From: Streptomyces sp. CB01635
Lineage (GTDB): Bacteria > Actinomycetota > Actinomycetes > Streptomycetales > Streptomycetaceae
Assembly (NCBI RefSeq): GCF_002803065.1
Contig: NZ_NNBL01000033.1
Span: 19,403-83,402, forward strand
Direction of reading: 5' to 3'
DNA length: 64,000 nucleotides
Both the position numbers and the translations under genes were made by a program. Positions 32,234 through 40,711 of the stretch are shown one piece after another (positions within the stretch are counted from its first letter, which is position 1; each line of letters starts with the position of its first letter). The notes beneath the pieces are model-generated. The model had not been told where the DNA came from. It searched no databases and saw nothing but the letters and a program-made list of their open reading frames with translations.

Positions 32234-34573
32234 GTGGAGCGTGACACGGCGGACGAGACCGCCCTCGAACTTCTGGTCCACGGCGTAGGGGGCACCACCC
32301 CGGACGTGATGCTCAACGACCCGCGCACGGTCCGGGTCTCCGGCGACGACACGGCCGCGGTCTACCGCCGCGCCGACGACGTCGACGCGGAGGAACGCCC
32401 CGACGACTACCGGGGCAAGCCCGTCCCCGAGGCGTACGTCTGGTGCAACCTCACGTCCGGCAACGGCTCGCGCGCCTTATGGCTGCTGCTCCTGCCGTTC
32501 ATGGTGGTCAACCTCGCCCACTGGATGCGCCCCAACGCCCACCGCCGCACGCGGACCGTGCGGGCCTACGGACTCCTGGTGCGCCTCGTCGGCCTCAGCC
32601 TCACCGTCCTCCTGGTCGCCGCCGCCTGCGAGGTGGCGCTCGACCTGGTGGCCTGGCAGTGCGCGGGCACGCACGCGTGCGCCGAGGGGCGCTCCTGGCT
32701 CGGCTTCCTGTCGGTCGACGCGCACGGACACGGCGGCTGGTGGAGCCAGCCCGGCCGTCGCCTCGCCCTCGCCGCCCTCGTCCCGGCCGCCGTCACGGGA
32801 CTCCTCTGGTATCTCTCCCACCGCACCTGGGGCGCGTACGAGTCCCAGCAGCCGCTGCCCCACCAGCCCGACCCGGAGGAGGAGGCCCCGACCAACGCGC
32901 TCGGCCGTCCGGGGTTCTGGTACGGCCGCCGTCTTGTCGCGCGGCTGCGCGCCGCGCACACCGCCGCGGGCCTGCTCACGGTGGTGGCCGCCGTCGGCAC
33001 CTCGGCCGCCCGCTTCGACCGTGAGAGCGGCGGCCCCGTCCTCCTCGACGTGCTCGGCCGCATCCTCGACGGCGCGCTCGTCGTGGGCACCGCCATCGTC
33101 GTCTGGGTGGTGTGCCGCAGGGGCCGCAGCGAGAACACGGTCGACCGCACCCTCGACCGGACCCTCGTCCGCCTCCTGCCCGCGGCAGCCCTCGCCCTCC
33201 TGGTACTCACGTTCCTGTACGCGGGCTGGTCGCGCCCCGAGTGGCGCTCGCACGGGCGCCTGCCCGGAGACGCGACGTTCGGCGGGATCGTCCTCGTCCA
33301 GGGCGCCGTGATCGTGGCGCTCGCCGTGGTCGCCCGCGCCATCCACCGCCGCGCCCGCGACTCCCGTGCGGCTCTGCGCGGCCTCGGCGGACCCGCGACC
33401 GCGATGCTCGCCTGCGCCCTGGGCGGTGTGATGTCCGGGGGAGTGGCCCAGCGTGTCGCCGACTGGCTGGACGGCTCCGGCACGCCGGGCGCCGACGGCA
33501 CCATCGAAGGACCGCCCGTCCTCCTGTCCTGGCAGGCCTCCGTGATCCCGCCCCTGCTGATCGTCGTCGCCGTGGTGTGCGCCGTGCTCGCCCAGCGCAC
33601 CATGCGGCTCAAGCGCCGCGAGATGGCCACGGTCGCGACCGACTACCCGGGGGAGCCCGAGGACGCCGCCCGCACCAGCCGCATCGCGGGCACGCGCGCG
33701 CGTGCCGCCCTCACCGACGAGGCGCCCATGATCATCGGCGTGGTCTCCACGGTGACCCTCCTCCTCGGCGCGGGAGCCCTCACGGGCGCGTGGGCGACCC
33801 ACCAGGTCCCGGGCCGGGCGGCACAGGGCACATACGACATCGTGGAAGGCGCCGCGCAGACCGCGCAGGCGATGGGCTCCTGGCTCATCGGCCTCGGCTT
33901 CATACTCTTCGTCACCTGGGGAAGGCGCGCCTACCGCGACGCGTCGGCCCGCCGCACGATCGGCATCCTGTGGGACGTCGGCACGTTCTGGCCGCGCGCC
34001 GCACACCCCTTCGCGCCGCCCTGCTACGCGGAGCGCGCCGTGCCCGACCTGACCTGGCGCATGGCCACCTGGATTCGTACCACGGGCGGCCGCCTCGTCC
34101 TGTCGGGGCACTCCCAGGGCAGCGTCCTCGCTGCCGCGGCCGCCTGGCAGCTGCATCCCACGGTCCGCCGACGCGTCGCCCTGCTCACCTACGGCTCGCC
34201 TCTGGAGCGCCTCTACGGGCGCTGGTTCCCGGCCCACTTCGGCCCCGCCGCGCTCGGCGCCCTGCACCGCCAGGTCGACTGCTGGCGCAATCTGCACCGC
34301 ACCACCGACCCGATCGGCGGCCCCGTCCGGCTGCCCGGCGAGGACGGCCCCCAGGTCGATCACCCGGCACTGAAGGATCCGCTCGCCTACGGCCGGACCG
34401 AGCAACACCCGCTGCCCGCACCGATCCTGGGCCACTCCGACTACCAGGCCGACCCCGTCTTCGCCGAGGAACGGGCCCGCCTCCTCGCCAGGCTGCGCCC
34501 GGAGGTCCCGGGGCCACGCCCGGACGGCGAGCCCGCCGCGCCTCAGGGCAGCGCGGGCAGGTCGTCCTCGTAG
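32234..34573 (+). CDS. Multi-pass membrane protein with split alpha/beta-hydrolase motifs
   Basis: The 779-residue protein begins with a hydrolase-like strand and oxyanion loop (LELLVHGVGGTTP, residues 12-24). It then has about 11 hydrophobic helices (about residues 80-565) and only afterwards the nucleophile elbow LVLSGHSQGSVLA with Ser627, plus a late His in LGHSDYQADP. The order implies an alpha/beta-hydrolase core interrupted by a large membrane insertion, or a membrane domain with a cytoplasmic C-terminal lipase-like domain. I know of no characterised member. The last 31 bp overlap the convergent gene at 34543. Ribosome site GGGGGATG precedes GTG 32234. Confidence 0.75.
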   Translation: MERDTADETALELLVHGVGGTTPDVMLNDPRTVRVSGDDTAAVYRRADDVDAEERPDDYRGKPVPEAYVWCNLTSGNGSRALWLLLLPFMVVNLAHWMRPNAHRRTRTVRAYGLLVRLVGLSLTVLLVAAACEVALDLVAWQCAGTHACAEGRSWLGFLSVDAHGHGGWWSQPGRRLALAALVPAAVTGLLWYLSHRTWGAYESQQPLPHQPDPEEEAPTNALGRPGFWYGRRLVARLRAAHTAAGLLTVVAAVGTSAARFDRESGGPVLLDVLGRILDGALVVGTAIVVWVVCRRGRSENTVDRTLDRTLVRLLPAAALALLVLTFLYAGWSRPEWRSHGRLPGDATFGGIVLVQGAVIVALAVVARAIHRRARDSRAALRGLGGPATAMLACALGGVMSGGVAQRVADWLDGSGTPGADGTIEGPPVLLSWQASVIPPLLIVVAVVCAVLAQRTMRLKRREMATVATDYPGEPEDAARTSRIAGTRARAALTDEAPMIIGVVSTVTLLLGAGALTGAWATHQVPGRAAQGTYDIVEGAAQTAQAMGSWLIGLGFILFVTWGRRAYRDASARRTIGILWDVGTFWPRAAHPFAPPCYAERAVPDLTWRMATWIRTTGGRLVLSGHSQGSVLAAAAAWQLHPTVRRRVALLTYGSPLERLYGRWFPAHFGPAALGALHRQVDCWRNLHRTTDPIGGPVRLPGEDGPQVDHPALKDPLAYGRTEQHPLPAPILGHSDYQADPVFAEERARLLARLRPEVPGPRPDGEPAAPQGSAGRSSS

Positions 34574-36948
34574 AGCAGGGTCAGGTCGTCCGTGCTCGGC
34601 TCGGCGAGCTGGGCGACCCGGCCCGCGTGGCGCTCGACCATCGACTCGAAGGTCTGCCGCGCCGTGCGGCCGTTGCCGAAGGCGGGCCCCTTCGGGAGCG
34701 CCGTGAAGTGCTTGAGGAGGGCTTCGGACGCGCCCTCGCCGAGCCGGTACTCGTGCTCGTCGGCCTGCTGCTCCACGATCCGCAGCAGCTCTTCGGGCAG
34801 GTAGTCGGAGAACGTGATGGTCCGTGAGAAACGGGACGCCACACCGGGGTTGACGGAGAGGAAGCGCTCCATCTCGGAGGTGTAGCCCGCGACGATCACC
34901 ACGACGGAGTCGCGCTGGTCCTCCATCAGCTTCACCAGCGTGTCGATCGCCTCACGCCCGAAGTCGCGGCCGGAGTCCTCGGGGGACAGGGCGTACGCCT
35001 CGTCGATGAACAGCACGCCGCCGGTGGCTCGTTGAAAGGCCTCCTGTGTGCGGATGGCCGTCGAACCGATGTGCTCGCCGACCAGGTCGACCCGGGACAC
35101 CTCGACGAGATGGCCCTTCTCCAGGACACCGAGCGAGGCGAGGATCTCCCCGTACAGGCGCGCCACGGTGGTCTTGCCGGTGCCGGGGGAGCCCGTGAAC
35201 ACCAAGTGCCGTCTGACGGAAGCCGCCTTGAGGCCCGCCAGCTGCCGGCGCCGGCCCACCTCGATCATGTCCGTCAGGGCGCGCACCTCGCGCTTGACGC
35301 TCTCCAGGCCCACCAGGGTGTCGAGTTCACCGAGGACGTCGGTCGACGTACGCGTCGTGGCCGACGCCTCTGTCTCGGGTGCCACGGCACGCTGGTCGGG
35401 CAGCGCGCTGAGCAGGCCCACGGTCTGCGTGGCCTTCTGGACGCCGGGCGCCTGAGCGGCCTGACCCGCGGAGCGCACCCCGCCGCTCTCGTCGCTGGTG
35501 CAGTCCTCGACGACGGGACCGTCCTCGGAGAATTCGTAACCGCCGCGCGAACACCGTTCCGTACGGCACTTCTTGAGCGTCGTGCGGCAGCCGTCGATGA
35601 TGTGGAAGCCGTAGCCCTCGCTCCCGGTGACGCGGCAGCCGTGGAAGCTGCCCCGGCCTTCGGCCGACACATAGAAGCCGGCCTCGGCGGGGGAACTGAC
35701 CGTGCAGCGCTCGATCGTCGGGTCGGCGCCCTTGGTGACGATCACGCCCGTCTGGACGGCGTCCACAGTGCAGTTGGCCAGGGTGCCGCCACTCCCGTGA
35801 TCACGGAACCAGGCACCCGTCGCGGCCTCCCTGATCCGGCAGTCGTCCAGCTGGGCCGTGGCGCCGTCGCTCACCGACACGGCCGTGTTGCGGACTTGGG
35901 AGAGATCGCTGTCGACGACGTCCACGCGGGAGCCGCGGTCCAGCACGAACAGGGCGTCGGGCACGTCGTGCACCCGGCACGCGTCGAGCACGGCGGTCGC
36001 GCCGTCGCTCACCCACACCGCCGGATAGTCGCCCGTACTGTCCTGGATCTCGCACTGGTTGGCGTCCACGCGCGTGCCCGGGTCCCACACGGACAGACCG
36101 TTGCGCCCGAACCGGCGCACCGTCGAGCGGGTGAGCGTCAGAACCGACCGGGAGCGCAGGTCGATCGCGTTCTCCGGGATCTCGTGGATACGGCAGTCGG
36201 AGAGGGTGAGCACCGCGTCCGTGTCGAGCGTGACACCGTCCGCCGTGGTGCGGTGCACATCGCAGTCCGTGAGGTGCGCCGTGGCGCGCCCGGTGATCTG
36301 CACGCCGGTGCCCTTGACCTCGTACACCTCGCAGCCGACGGCCTCCAGGCCGCTGTGCTCGCCGGTGACGGACAGTCCGGAACCCGACGCGTGATGCACC
36401 CGGCAGCGCTCCAGGCGGGGGTGCGCGCCGCCGCGTACGGCGACTCCGGCCTGGCCCGCCGAGACGACTTCGCATTCCTCGAAGACACCGCCCCCGCCGT
36501 CGAGCACGGCGATGCCGATGCCTCCGGGGTTGTCGACGGTGCAGCGCCGCACGGTGGGCCGCGCGCCGCCCCGCACCTCTATGCCGGCCGCCGAGCGCGT
36601 GACGATCCGCAGATCGCAGAGCTCCGGAGCGCCTTCCTCCACCAGGAGTGCCGGGGCCGCCGAGTCCTGCCCCTCGACATGCAGATCGATGACGGTCGCG
36701 GACGCGCGCACCGTGAGCGGCACCCCGTCGACCGGGGCGATCCGCACGGACCCGGGCGAGCCCTCCGGACCACGCAGCGTCACCGCGCGCTCCACGACGA
36801 GGTTCTCTCTGTAGGTGCCCGACGCCACGGTCAGCACGTCGCCGTCACCCGCGGCTTCCAGAGCCGCGGCGAGCGATCCGTACTCCCCAGTGCGGCGCCG
36901 CCACCGCGACGTGCCGGTGTGCGTCACCTGGACCGTGCCCTGTGCCAT
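34543..36948 (-). CDS. Fusion of right-handed beta-helix and CbxX/CfxQ AAA+ ATPase
   Basis: The 801-residue cytoplasmic protein has two parts. Residues about 15-500 form repeated 22-24-residue turns of a right-handed parallel beta-helix (recurring patterns such as GAHPRLERCRVHHASGSGLSV). Residues about 540-800 form an AAA+ domain of the CbxX/CfxQ/EccA kind, with Walker A GSPGTGKTT (about 584-592), Walker B GVLFIDEAYAL and SRFSRTITF (sensor/arginine region). EccA proteins serve type VII secretion; RuBisCO-activase-like members remodel complexes. No ESX genes are nearby. Start is ATG 36948 (MAQGTVQV); upstream frame is non-coding in style. Confidence 0.85.
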   Translation of the reverse strand: MAQGTVQVTHTGTSRWRRRTGEYGSLAAALEAAGDGDVLTVASGTYRENLVVERAVTLRGPEGSPGSVRIAPVDGVPLTVRASATVIDLHVEGQDSAAPALLVEEGAPELCDLRIVTRSAAGIEVRGGARPTVRRCTVDNPGGIGIAVLDGGGGVFEECEVVSAGQAGVAVRGGAHPRLERCRVHHASGSGLSVTGEHSGLEAVGCEVYEVKGTGVQITGRATAHLTDCDVHRTTADGVTLDTDAVLTLSDCRIHEIPENAIDLRSRSVLTLTRSTVRRFGRNGLSVWDPGTRVDANQCEIQDSTGDYPAVWVSDGATAVLDACRVHDVPDALFVLDRGSRVDVVDSDLSQVRNTAVSVSDGATAQLDDCRIREAATGAWFRDHGSGGTLANCTVDAVQTGVIVTKGADPTIERCTVSSPAEAGFYVSAEGRGSFHGCRVTGSEGYGFHIIDGCRTTLKKCRTERCSRGGYEFSEDGPVVEDCTSDESGGVRSAGQAAQAPGVQKATQTVGLLSALPDQRAVAPETEASATTRTSTDVLGELDTLVGLESVKREVRALTDMIEVGRRRQLAGLKAASVRRHLVFTGSPGTGKTTVARLYGEILASLGVLEKGHLVEVSRVDLVGEHIGSTAIRTQEAFQRATGGVLFIDEAYALSPEDSGRDFGREAIDTLVKLMEDQRDSVVVIVAGYTSEMERFLSVNPGVASRFSRTITFSDYLPEELLRIVEQQADEHEYRLGEGASEALLKHFTALPKGPAFGNGRTARQTFESMVERHAGRVAQLAEPSTDDLTLLYEDDLPALP

Positions 36949-37063
36949 GGCTTTGTCGTGCCCCCACCTCGTCGTACGCGGGTCCTCGCTGCGTTCCCCG
37001 CGGCGAAGGTGGGTCCACCGTAGCGTGCGCGAAGGACGGGAGTTGACCGGAGCGGAAGGCCGC

Positions 37064-37669
37064 TCAGCTGCCGGTCCCTGTCCTGCCCCAGTCCGGGCCC
37101 GCCTTGTCCCAGGCGCGGTCCCAACGGTCGTACCGGCGGCGCACCATGCGCCACACGACCAGGCGCCGGGCGCCCTCGACGAGCCCCGCCACGGCCGCCG
37201 CGGTCCCGAATCCGGCCAGCGCGGCGTGTGTTGTCGCCGTCGCGTTGTCCAGCGGGCGGCCGGCGACCTGACCCGTGGCATCGACCCACAGCGTGAACCG
37301 GTCGCCCGGATGCGGGGTCTTGAGGCTCGACAGGACGCGGCCCGTGTGCTTGACGCCGTCGGGTCCCTTCCAGTCGGCGACGACCCTGCTGTGAGCGTCT
37401 CTCGCCGTGGACGTCTCGGGGTCGGGGTCCAGCGGCGGCTGGGGCAGCTTCCGTACGACCGTCGCCGGAACCTCCCGGCGGTCCTTGCGCTGTTCCTGCA
37501 CGGACTGCATCAGGGCGCCCCGCGCCAGGGTCCCCGTCGCGACGCCGATGAGCGGTGCGACAACGAGGATCAGCATCAGCGCCACCAGCGCGACCCAGGC
37601 CTCGGCGAGGTCGGTCGCGCGGCGCAGCGGATTGTGCCGCCAGCGCCAGAGTCCGGCGATTGCCCGCAC
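37064..37669 (-). CDS. Rv1733c-like two-helix membrane protein
   Basis: The 201-residue protein has an N-terminal basic WRWRHNPLRRATD motif, a membrane helix (AWVALVALMLILVVAPLIGVA), an extracellular domain with ADWKGPDGVKHTG and PGDRFTLWVDATG, a second helix (ALAGFGTAAAVAGLVEG), and a basic C-terminal tail. This is the pattern of the actinobacterial Rv1733c family, of unknown function. GTG 37669 is about 9 nt after a GGAAGGGGG site; GTG 37678 is an alternative. It is separated from the beta-helix/AAA gene by 115 bp with nothing notable. Confidence 0.75.
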   Translation of the reverse strand: MRAIAGLWRWRHNPLRRATDLAEAWVALVALMLILVVAPLIGVATGTLARGALMQSVQEQRKDRREVPATVVRKLPQPPLDPDPETSTARDAHSRVVADWKGPDGVKHTGRVLSSLKTPHPGDRFTLWVDATGQVAGRPLDNATATTHAALAGFGTAAAVAGLVEGARRLVVWRMVRRRYDRWDRAWDKAGPDWGRTGTGS

Positions 37670-37839
37670 AGCCAGCACCCCCTTCCGCCTCCGTCTTAAC
37701 CGTGAACGGCACGGCTCACGCACAGTGGGGCGAAGAGAGAGCGAAATCACCCCACTCGACGAAGCTCTCCGCCTGTCCCGTCTTTCCATTGTGCTCCAAC
37801 GACCGTGTTCCGGCGCGGGGTTCCCCACGCGGCCACGCG

Positions 37840-38664
37840 TCAGCCCAGGATCGTGATCGCGTCACCGATCCGGACCGTCCCGGTCGTCTCCGGGACCAGG
37901 TTCGTCCCGAAACACAGCTGGTCACCGAAGCGGCGGTGGCGTGCGAGCGTCCGCAGCGGCTCCTTGCCACGCTCCGAAGTTGACTGGTTCGTGGTGGTCA
38001 CCACGCAGCGGCCGCTCTTCTTGGTGATACGGAACGTGACGTCGCCGATCGAAATGCGTGACCAGTCGTCCTCTGCCCAGGGCGCGGTGCCGTCCACCAC
38101 GACGTTCGGCCGGAAGCGGTTCATGGGCAGCGGGCCCTCGTCCGCGTGATCACCCTGCGCGATGAGGGAGTTGAGGGCATCCAAGGAGGACAGGGTGGTG
38201 AGCAGCAGCGGATACCCGTCGGCGAAGCTGACCGTCTCGCCGGGCTTCGCGTACTCGGGGTCGATGGGACGCCGCGTCGCCGGGTCGTCGAGGTGGACGA
38301 GCCGCACGTCGGCCTCAAGATGCGCGCTCCACCAGGTGTGCGCCGCGTCGTCGGCCGGAACGGCCTCGACCTTGTCCCCGAAGATGTTCACCGTGGTCCT
38401 CCCGGCGGGCCGGGGCACCGGCACGGTCAGGGGAGCGCGGCCGGGTGCCGACATGCGCAGACCGTCGCCGTCCGGGGTCTCGGCCGAAGTGAGCGCGAGA
38501 CGCGGGTGCTGGCGCTGGGTGACGACCTTGCCCGAGGCGTCGATGAGCACCCACCGGCGGTCTCCTGCAAGACCCCACAGTTCCACGGCCGCCTCGCGCG
38601 GCGCGCGCCCCCGAACCGACTTCAGTGGGTGTATGTGAATCGAGTGAAGCGAGGCATTCGGCAT
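37840..38664 (-). CDS. MOSC-domain molybdenum-cofactor sulfurase-like protein
   Basis: The 274-residue protein has the N-terminal beta-barrel (HSIHIHPLKSVRGRAPREAAVE, GLAGDRRWVLID, VVTQRQHPRLAL) and the C-terminal MOSC domain (NRFRPNVVVDG, APWAEDDW, ITKKSGRCVVTTTNQ with the conserved cysteine, FGTNLVPETTG). This is the YiiM/mARC-like group that binds or delivers the sulfurated molybdenum cofactor and reduces N-hydroxylated compounds in eukaryotic mARC. The length is typical. Neighbouring genes are on the same strand but functionally unrelated. Confidence 0.88.
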   Translation of the reverse strand: MPNASLHSIHIHPLKSVRGRAPREAAVELWGLAGDRRWVLIDASGKVVTQRQHPRLALTSAETPDGDGLRMSAPGRAPLTVPVPRPAGRTTVNIFGDKVEAVPADDAAHTWWSAHLEADVRLVHLDDPATRRPIDPEYAKPGETVSFADGYPLLLTTLSSLDALNSLIAQGDHADEGPLPMNRFRPNVVVDGTAPWAEDDWSRISIGDVTFRITKKSGRCVVTTTNQSTSERGKEPLRTLARHRRFGDQLCFGTNLVPETTGTVRIGDAITILG

Positions 38665-38709
38665 GGGGCCATCCTGCCAGCCGGCACGGACAGCCCCATG
38701 TCCGGAAGA

Positions 38710-39150
38710 TCAATAACCGCGGTACTGCTGACGGTTGTACGGATCCTCGTAGGGCGCGGCAGGGCGGGGCGCCGCGGGGCGCATGGCCTCGTAGCCGGTG
38801 CCGGGCGCCGGGCGCTGCTGCTGCTGTTGTTGCGGCTGCTGCATGCCCGCGTAGCCGCGGGGCCCGGAAGCCTGCTGCGGGATGTACGGCGCCGGCGCGT
38901 GCTGGAGCGGCGCCTGCTGCGGGGTCGCGTAACCGTACTGGGGCATGGGAGCGGAGGGCGCGGCCGGCAGCGCGGGAAGCGCGGACGGGAGCGCGGGCAG
39001 ATGACTGCCGGTGTCGTACATGGCAGGAACCCGGATCGGGGCGATCTGGGGTGTGCCCCGCTCTGCGACGAGGGAGTCGTAGATCGGAGTGTCCGGGAAG
39101 GACGGCGCGGAGTAGTAACCGCCGCCATAGGTGGAGCGGGGGGAGGTCAT
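38710..39150 (-). CDS. DUF6643-like Pro/Gln/Tyr-rich protein
   Basis: The 146-residue protein is low complexity in its second half: Pro, Gln, Ala, Tyr and a run of six or seven Gln (GMQQPQQQQQQRP). It begins MTSPRSTYGGGYYSAPSFPD. It is conserved in Streptomyces as DUF6643 to my knowledge, with no known role; it looks intrinsically disordered. ATG 39150 lies 7 nt after TAACTT (39163-39158), suggesting a leaderless mRNA. The CAG-rich tract at about 38811-38845 could be variable between strains. Confidence 0.7.
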   Translation of the reverse strand: MTSPRSTYGGGYYSAPSFPDTPIYDSLVAERGTPQIAPIRVPAMYDTGSHLPALPSALPALPAAPSAPMPQYGYATPQQAPLQHAPAPYIPQQASGPRGYAGMQQPQQQQQQRPAPGTGYEAMRPAAPRPAAPYEDPYNRQQYRGY

Positions 39151-39415
39151 GGCACATAAGTTAAGCCCACGATGTGCTGGTTGGGGAGACCGATAAGAGG
39201 GTTGTTTTGCGTGTCGGCAGTGACTCGAGATCCCCAATGCGAGCGAACTTGGCAAAATCGGTCGTCGTTCGGCGTTCGGATCGTGTAAAGGCGAGTTCCG
39301 ATGGGTTACCGGCGGTTGGCCAGTGATCATCGAACGCCTGCCCCTGTGCCGCTTTCGGTCGCGGGGAATAGGTTGACCAGGAAGCCGGAGATCTCTGTTG
39401 GGGGCGGACATGCCA

Positions 39416-40699
39416 ATGTCTAAAGGTTCGAATGTCGTCGTGGCGGCGCCGGCCGTGCGGATCGAATTGGGGTGGCGTTCAGGTGCGGGGGTGCCCGACG
39501 CGGACGCCTCCGCGCTGTTGCTCGTCTCCGGAAAGGTCCGTTCGGACGCGGACTTCGTCTTCTACAACCAGCCGGCGCACGCCTCGGGGGCGGTACGTCA
39601 CGAGGGCAAGCGGAGCGCGGACGGCCAGGTGACCGACACGATCTCGGTCGACCTCGCGCGCGTGGAGCCGGCGATCGAGAACGTGGTGCTCGCCGCGTCG
39701 TCGGACGGCGGCTCGTTCGGCCAGGTCCCCGGGCTGTACATCAGAGTGCTCGATGCGGCGAACGGCGCCGAGATCGCGCGCTACGACAGTGCCGACGCGA
39801 GCGTGGAGACCGCCTTCGTCCTCGGCGAGCTCTACCGGCGCCAGGGCGCCTGGAAGTTCCGCGCCGTCGGCCAGGGATACGGCAGCGGTCTGGCGGGCCT
39901 GGCCACCGACTACGGGATCACGGTCGACGAACCCCAGGCACCCGCGCAGACACCCGCACCCGCGCAGACACCCGCGGTCACGCCCGCCCCCGCACCGCCC
40001 GTCGCGGCCCCTGTCACCGCGCCTCCGCCTCCGCCCCCGACCGCACCCCCGCAGCAGCCCGTCCGCCTCACCAAGGTGACGCTCACCAAGGCGGCGCCGT
40101 CCGTCTCCCTCGCCAAGCAGGGCGGCACGTCGGGCTCGATGCGCGTGAACCTCAACTGGGAGGTGCGCAAGCAGTTCAAGGGGTGGGGCAGCAAGCTGGG
40201 CCGCGCCGTCGCGCAGCACGCGGACCTCGACCTGGACCTGTGCGCCCTCTACGAACTCACCGACGGCCGCAAGGGCGTCGTCCAGGCCCTGGGCAACGCG
40301 TTCGGCGCCCTGAACCGGCCGCCGTACATCCACCTCGACGGCGACGACCGCACCGGCGCCGTCTCCAGCGGCGAGAACCTGACGATCAACCTCGACCACA
40401 TGAAGGACCTGCGGCGCGTCCTCATCTTCGTCACGATCTACGAAGGCGCCCGCAGTTTCGCGGACCTGCACGCGACCGTCACGCTCCAGCCCCAGTTCGG
40501 CGCGGCCGTCGACTTCTCCCTGGACGAGTGCACCGTGCCGTCGACGGTGTGCGCCCTCGCGCTCATCACGAACACGGGCAGCGACCTCACCGTGCAGCGC
40601 GAGGCCCGTTACCTCGTGCCCGAGCGCGGCGTGAGCCCGCAGCGCACCGTCGACTACGCGTACGGATGGGGCATGAACTGGACGCCGGGCAGAAAGTAG
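39416..40699 (+). CDS. TerD-family protein with two TerD domains
   Basis: The 427-residue protein has an N-terminal TerD domain (MSKGSNVVVAAP, DFVFYNQPAHASGAVRH, ISVDLARV, VLAASSDGGSFGQVPG, YRRQGAWKFRAVGQGY), a Pro/Ala linker (about 175-215, repeated PAQTPAPAQTP) and a second, diverged TerD-like domain (about 235-425: DLDLDLCALYELTDG, YIHLDGDDRTGAVSSGENLTINL). TerD proteins bind Ca2+ and are linked to tellurite resistance and stress. The GGGGGCGG site is 8 nt before ATG 39416; ATG 39410 is too close. The 265-bp gap upstream is AT-richer and holds only a 7-bp inverted repeat (39181-39187/39231-39237). Confidence 0.88.
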   Translation: MSKGSNVVVAAPAVRIELGWRSGAGVPDADASALLLVSGKVRSDADFVFYNQPAHASGAVRHEGKRSADGQVTDTISVDLARVEPAIENVVLAASSDGGSFGQVPGLYIRVLDAANGAEIARYDSADASVETAFVLGELYRRQGAWKFRAVGQGYGSGLAGLATDYGITVDEPQAPAQTPAPAQTPAVTPAPAPPVAAPVTAPPPPPPTAPPQQPVRLTKVTLTKAAPSVSLAKQGGTSGSMRVNLNWEVRKQFKGWGSKLGRAVAQHADLDLDLCALYELTDGRKGVVQALGNAFGALNRPPYIHLDGDDRTGAVSSGENLTINLDHMKDLRRVLIFVTIYEGARSFADLHATVTLQPQFGAAVDFSLDECTVPSTVCALALITNTGSDLTVQREARYLVPERGVSPQRTVDYAYGWGMNWTPGRK

Positions 40700-40711
40700 C
40701 GCCCCGGTCGG

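Noticed and set aside
34543..36948. Type VII secretion (ESX) locus, from the EccA-like ATPase
   Set aside because: No EccB/C/D/E, WXG100 or mycosin gene is nearby; only the AAA+ domain resembles EccA.
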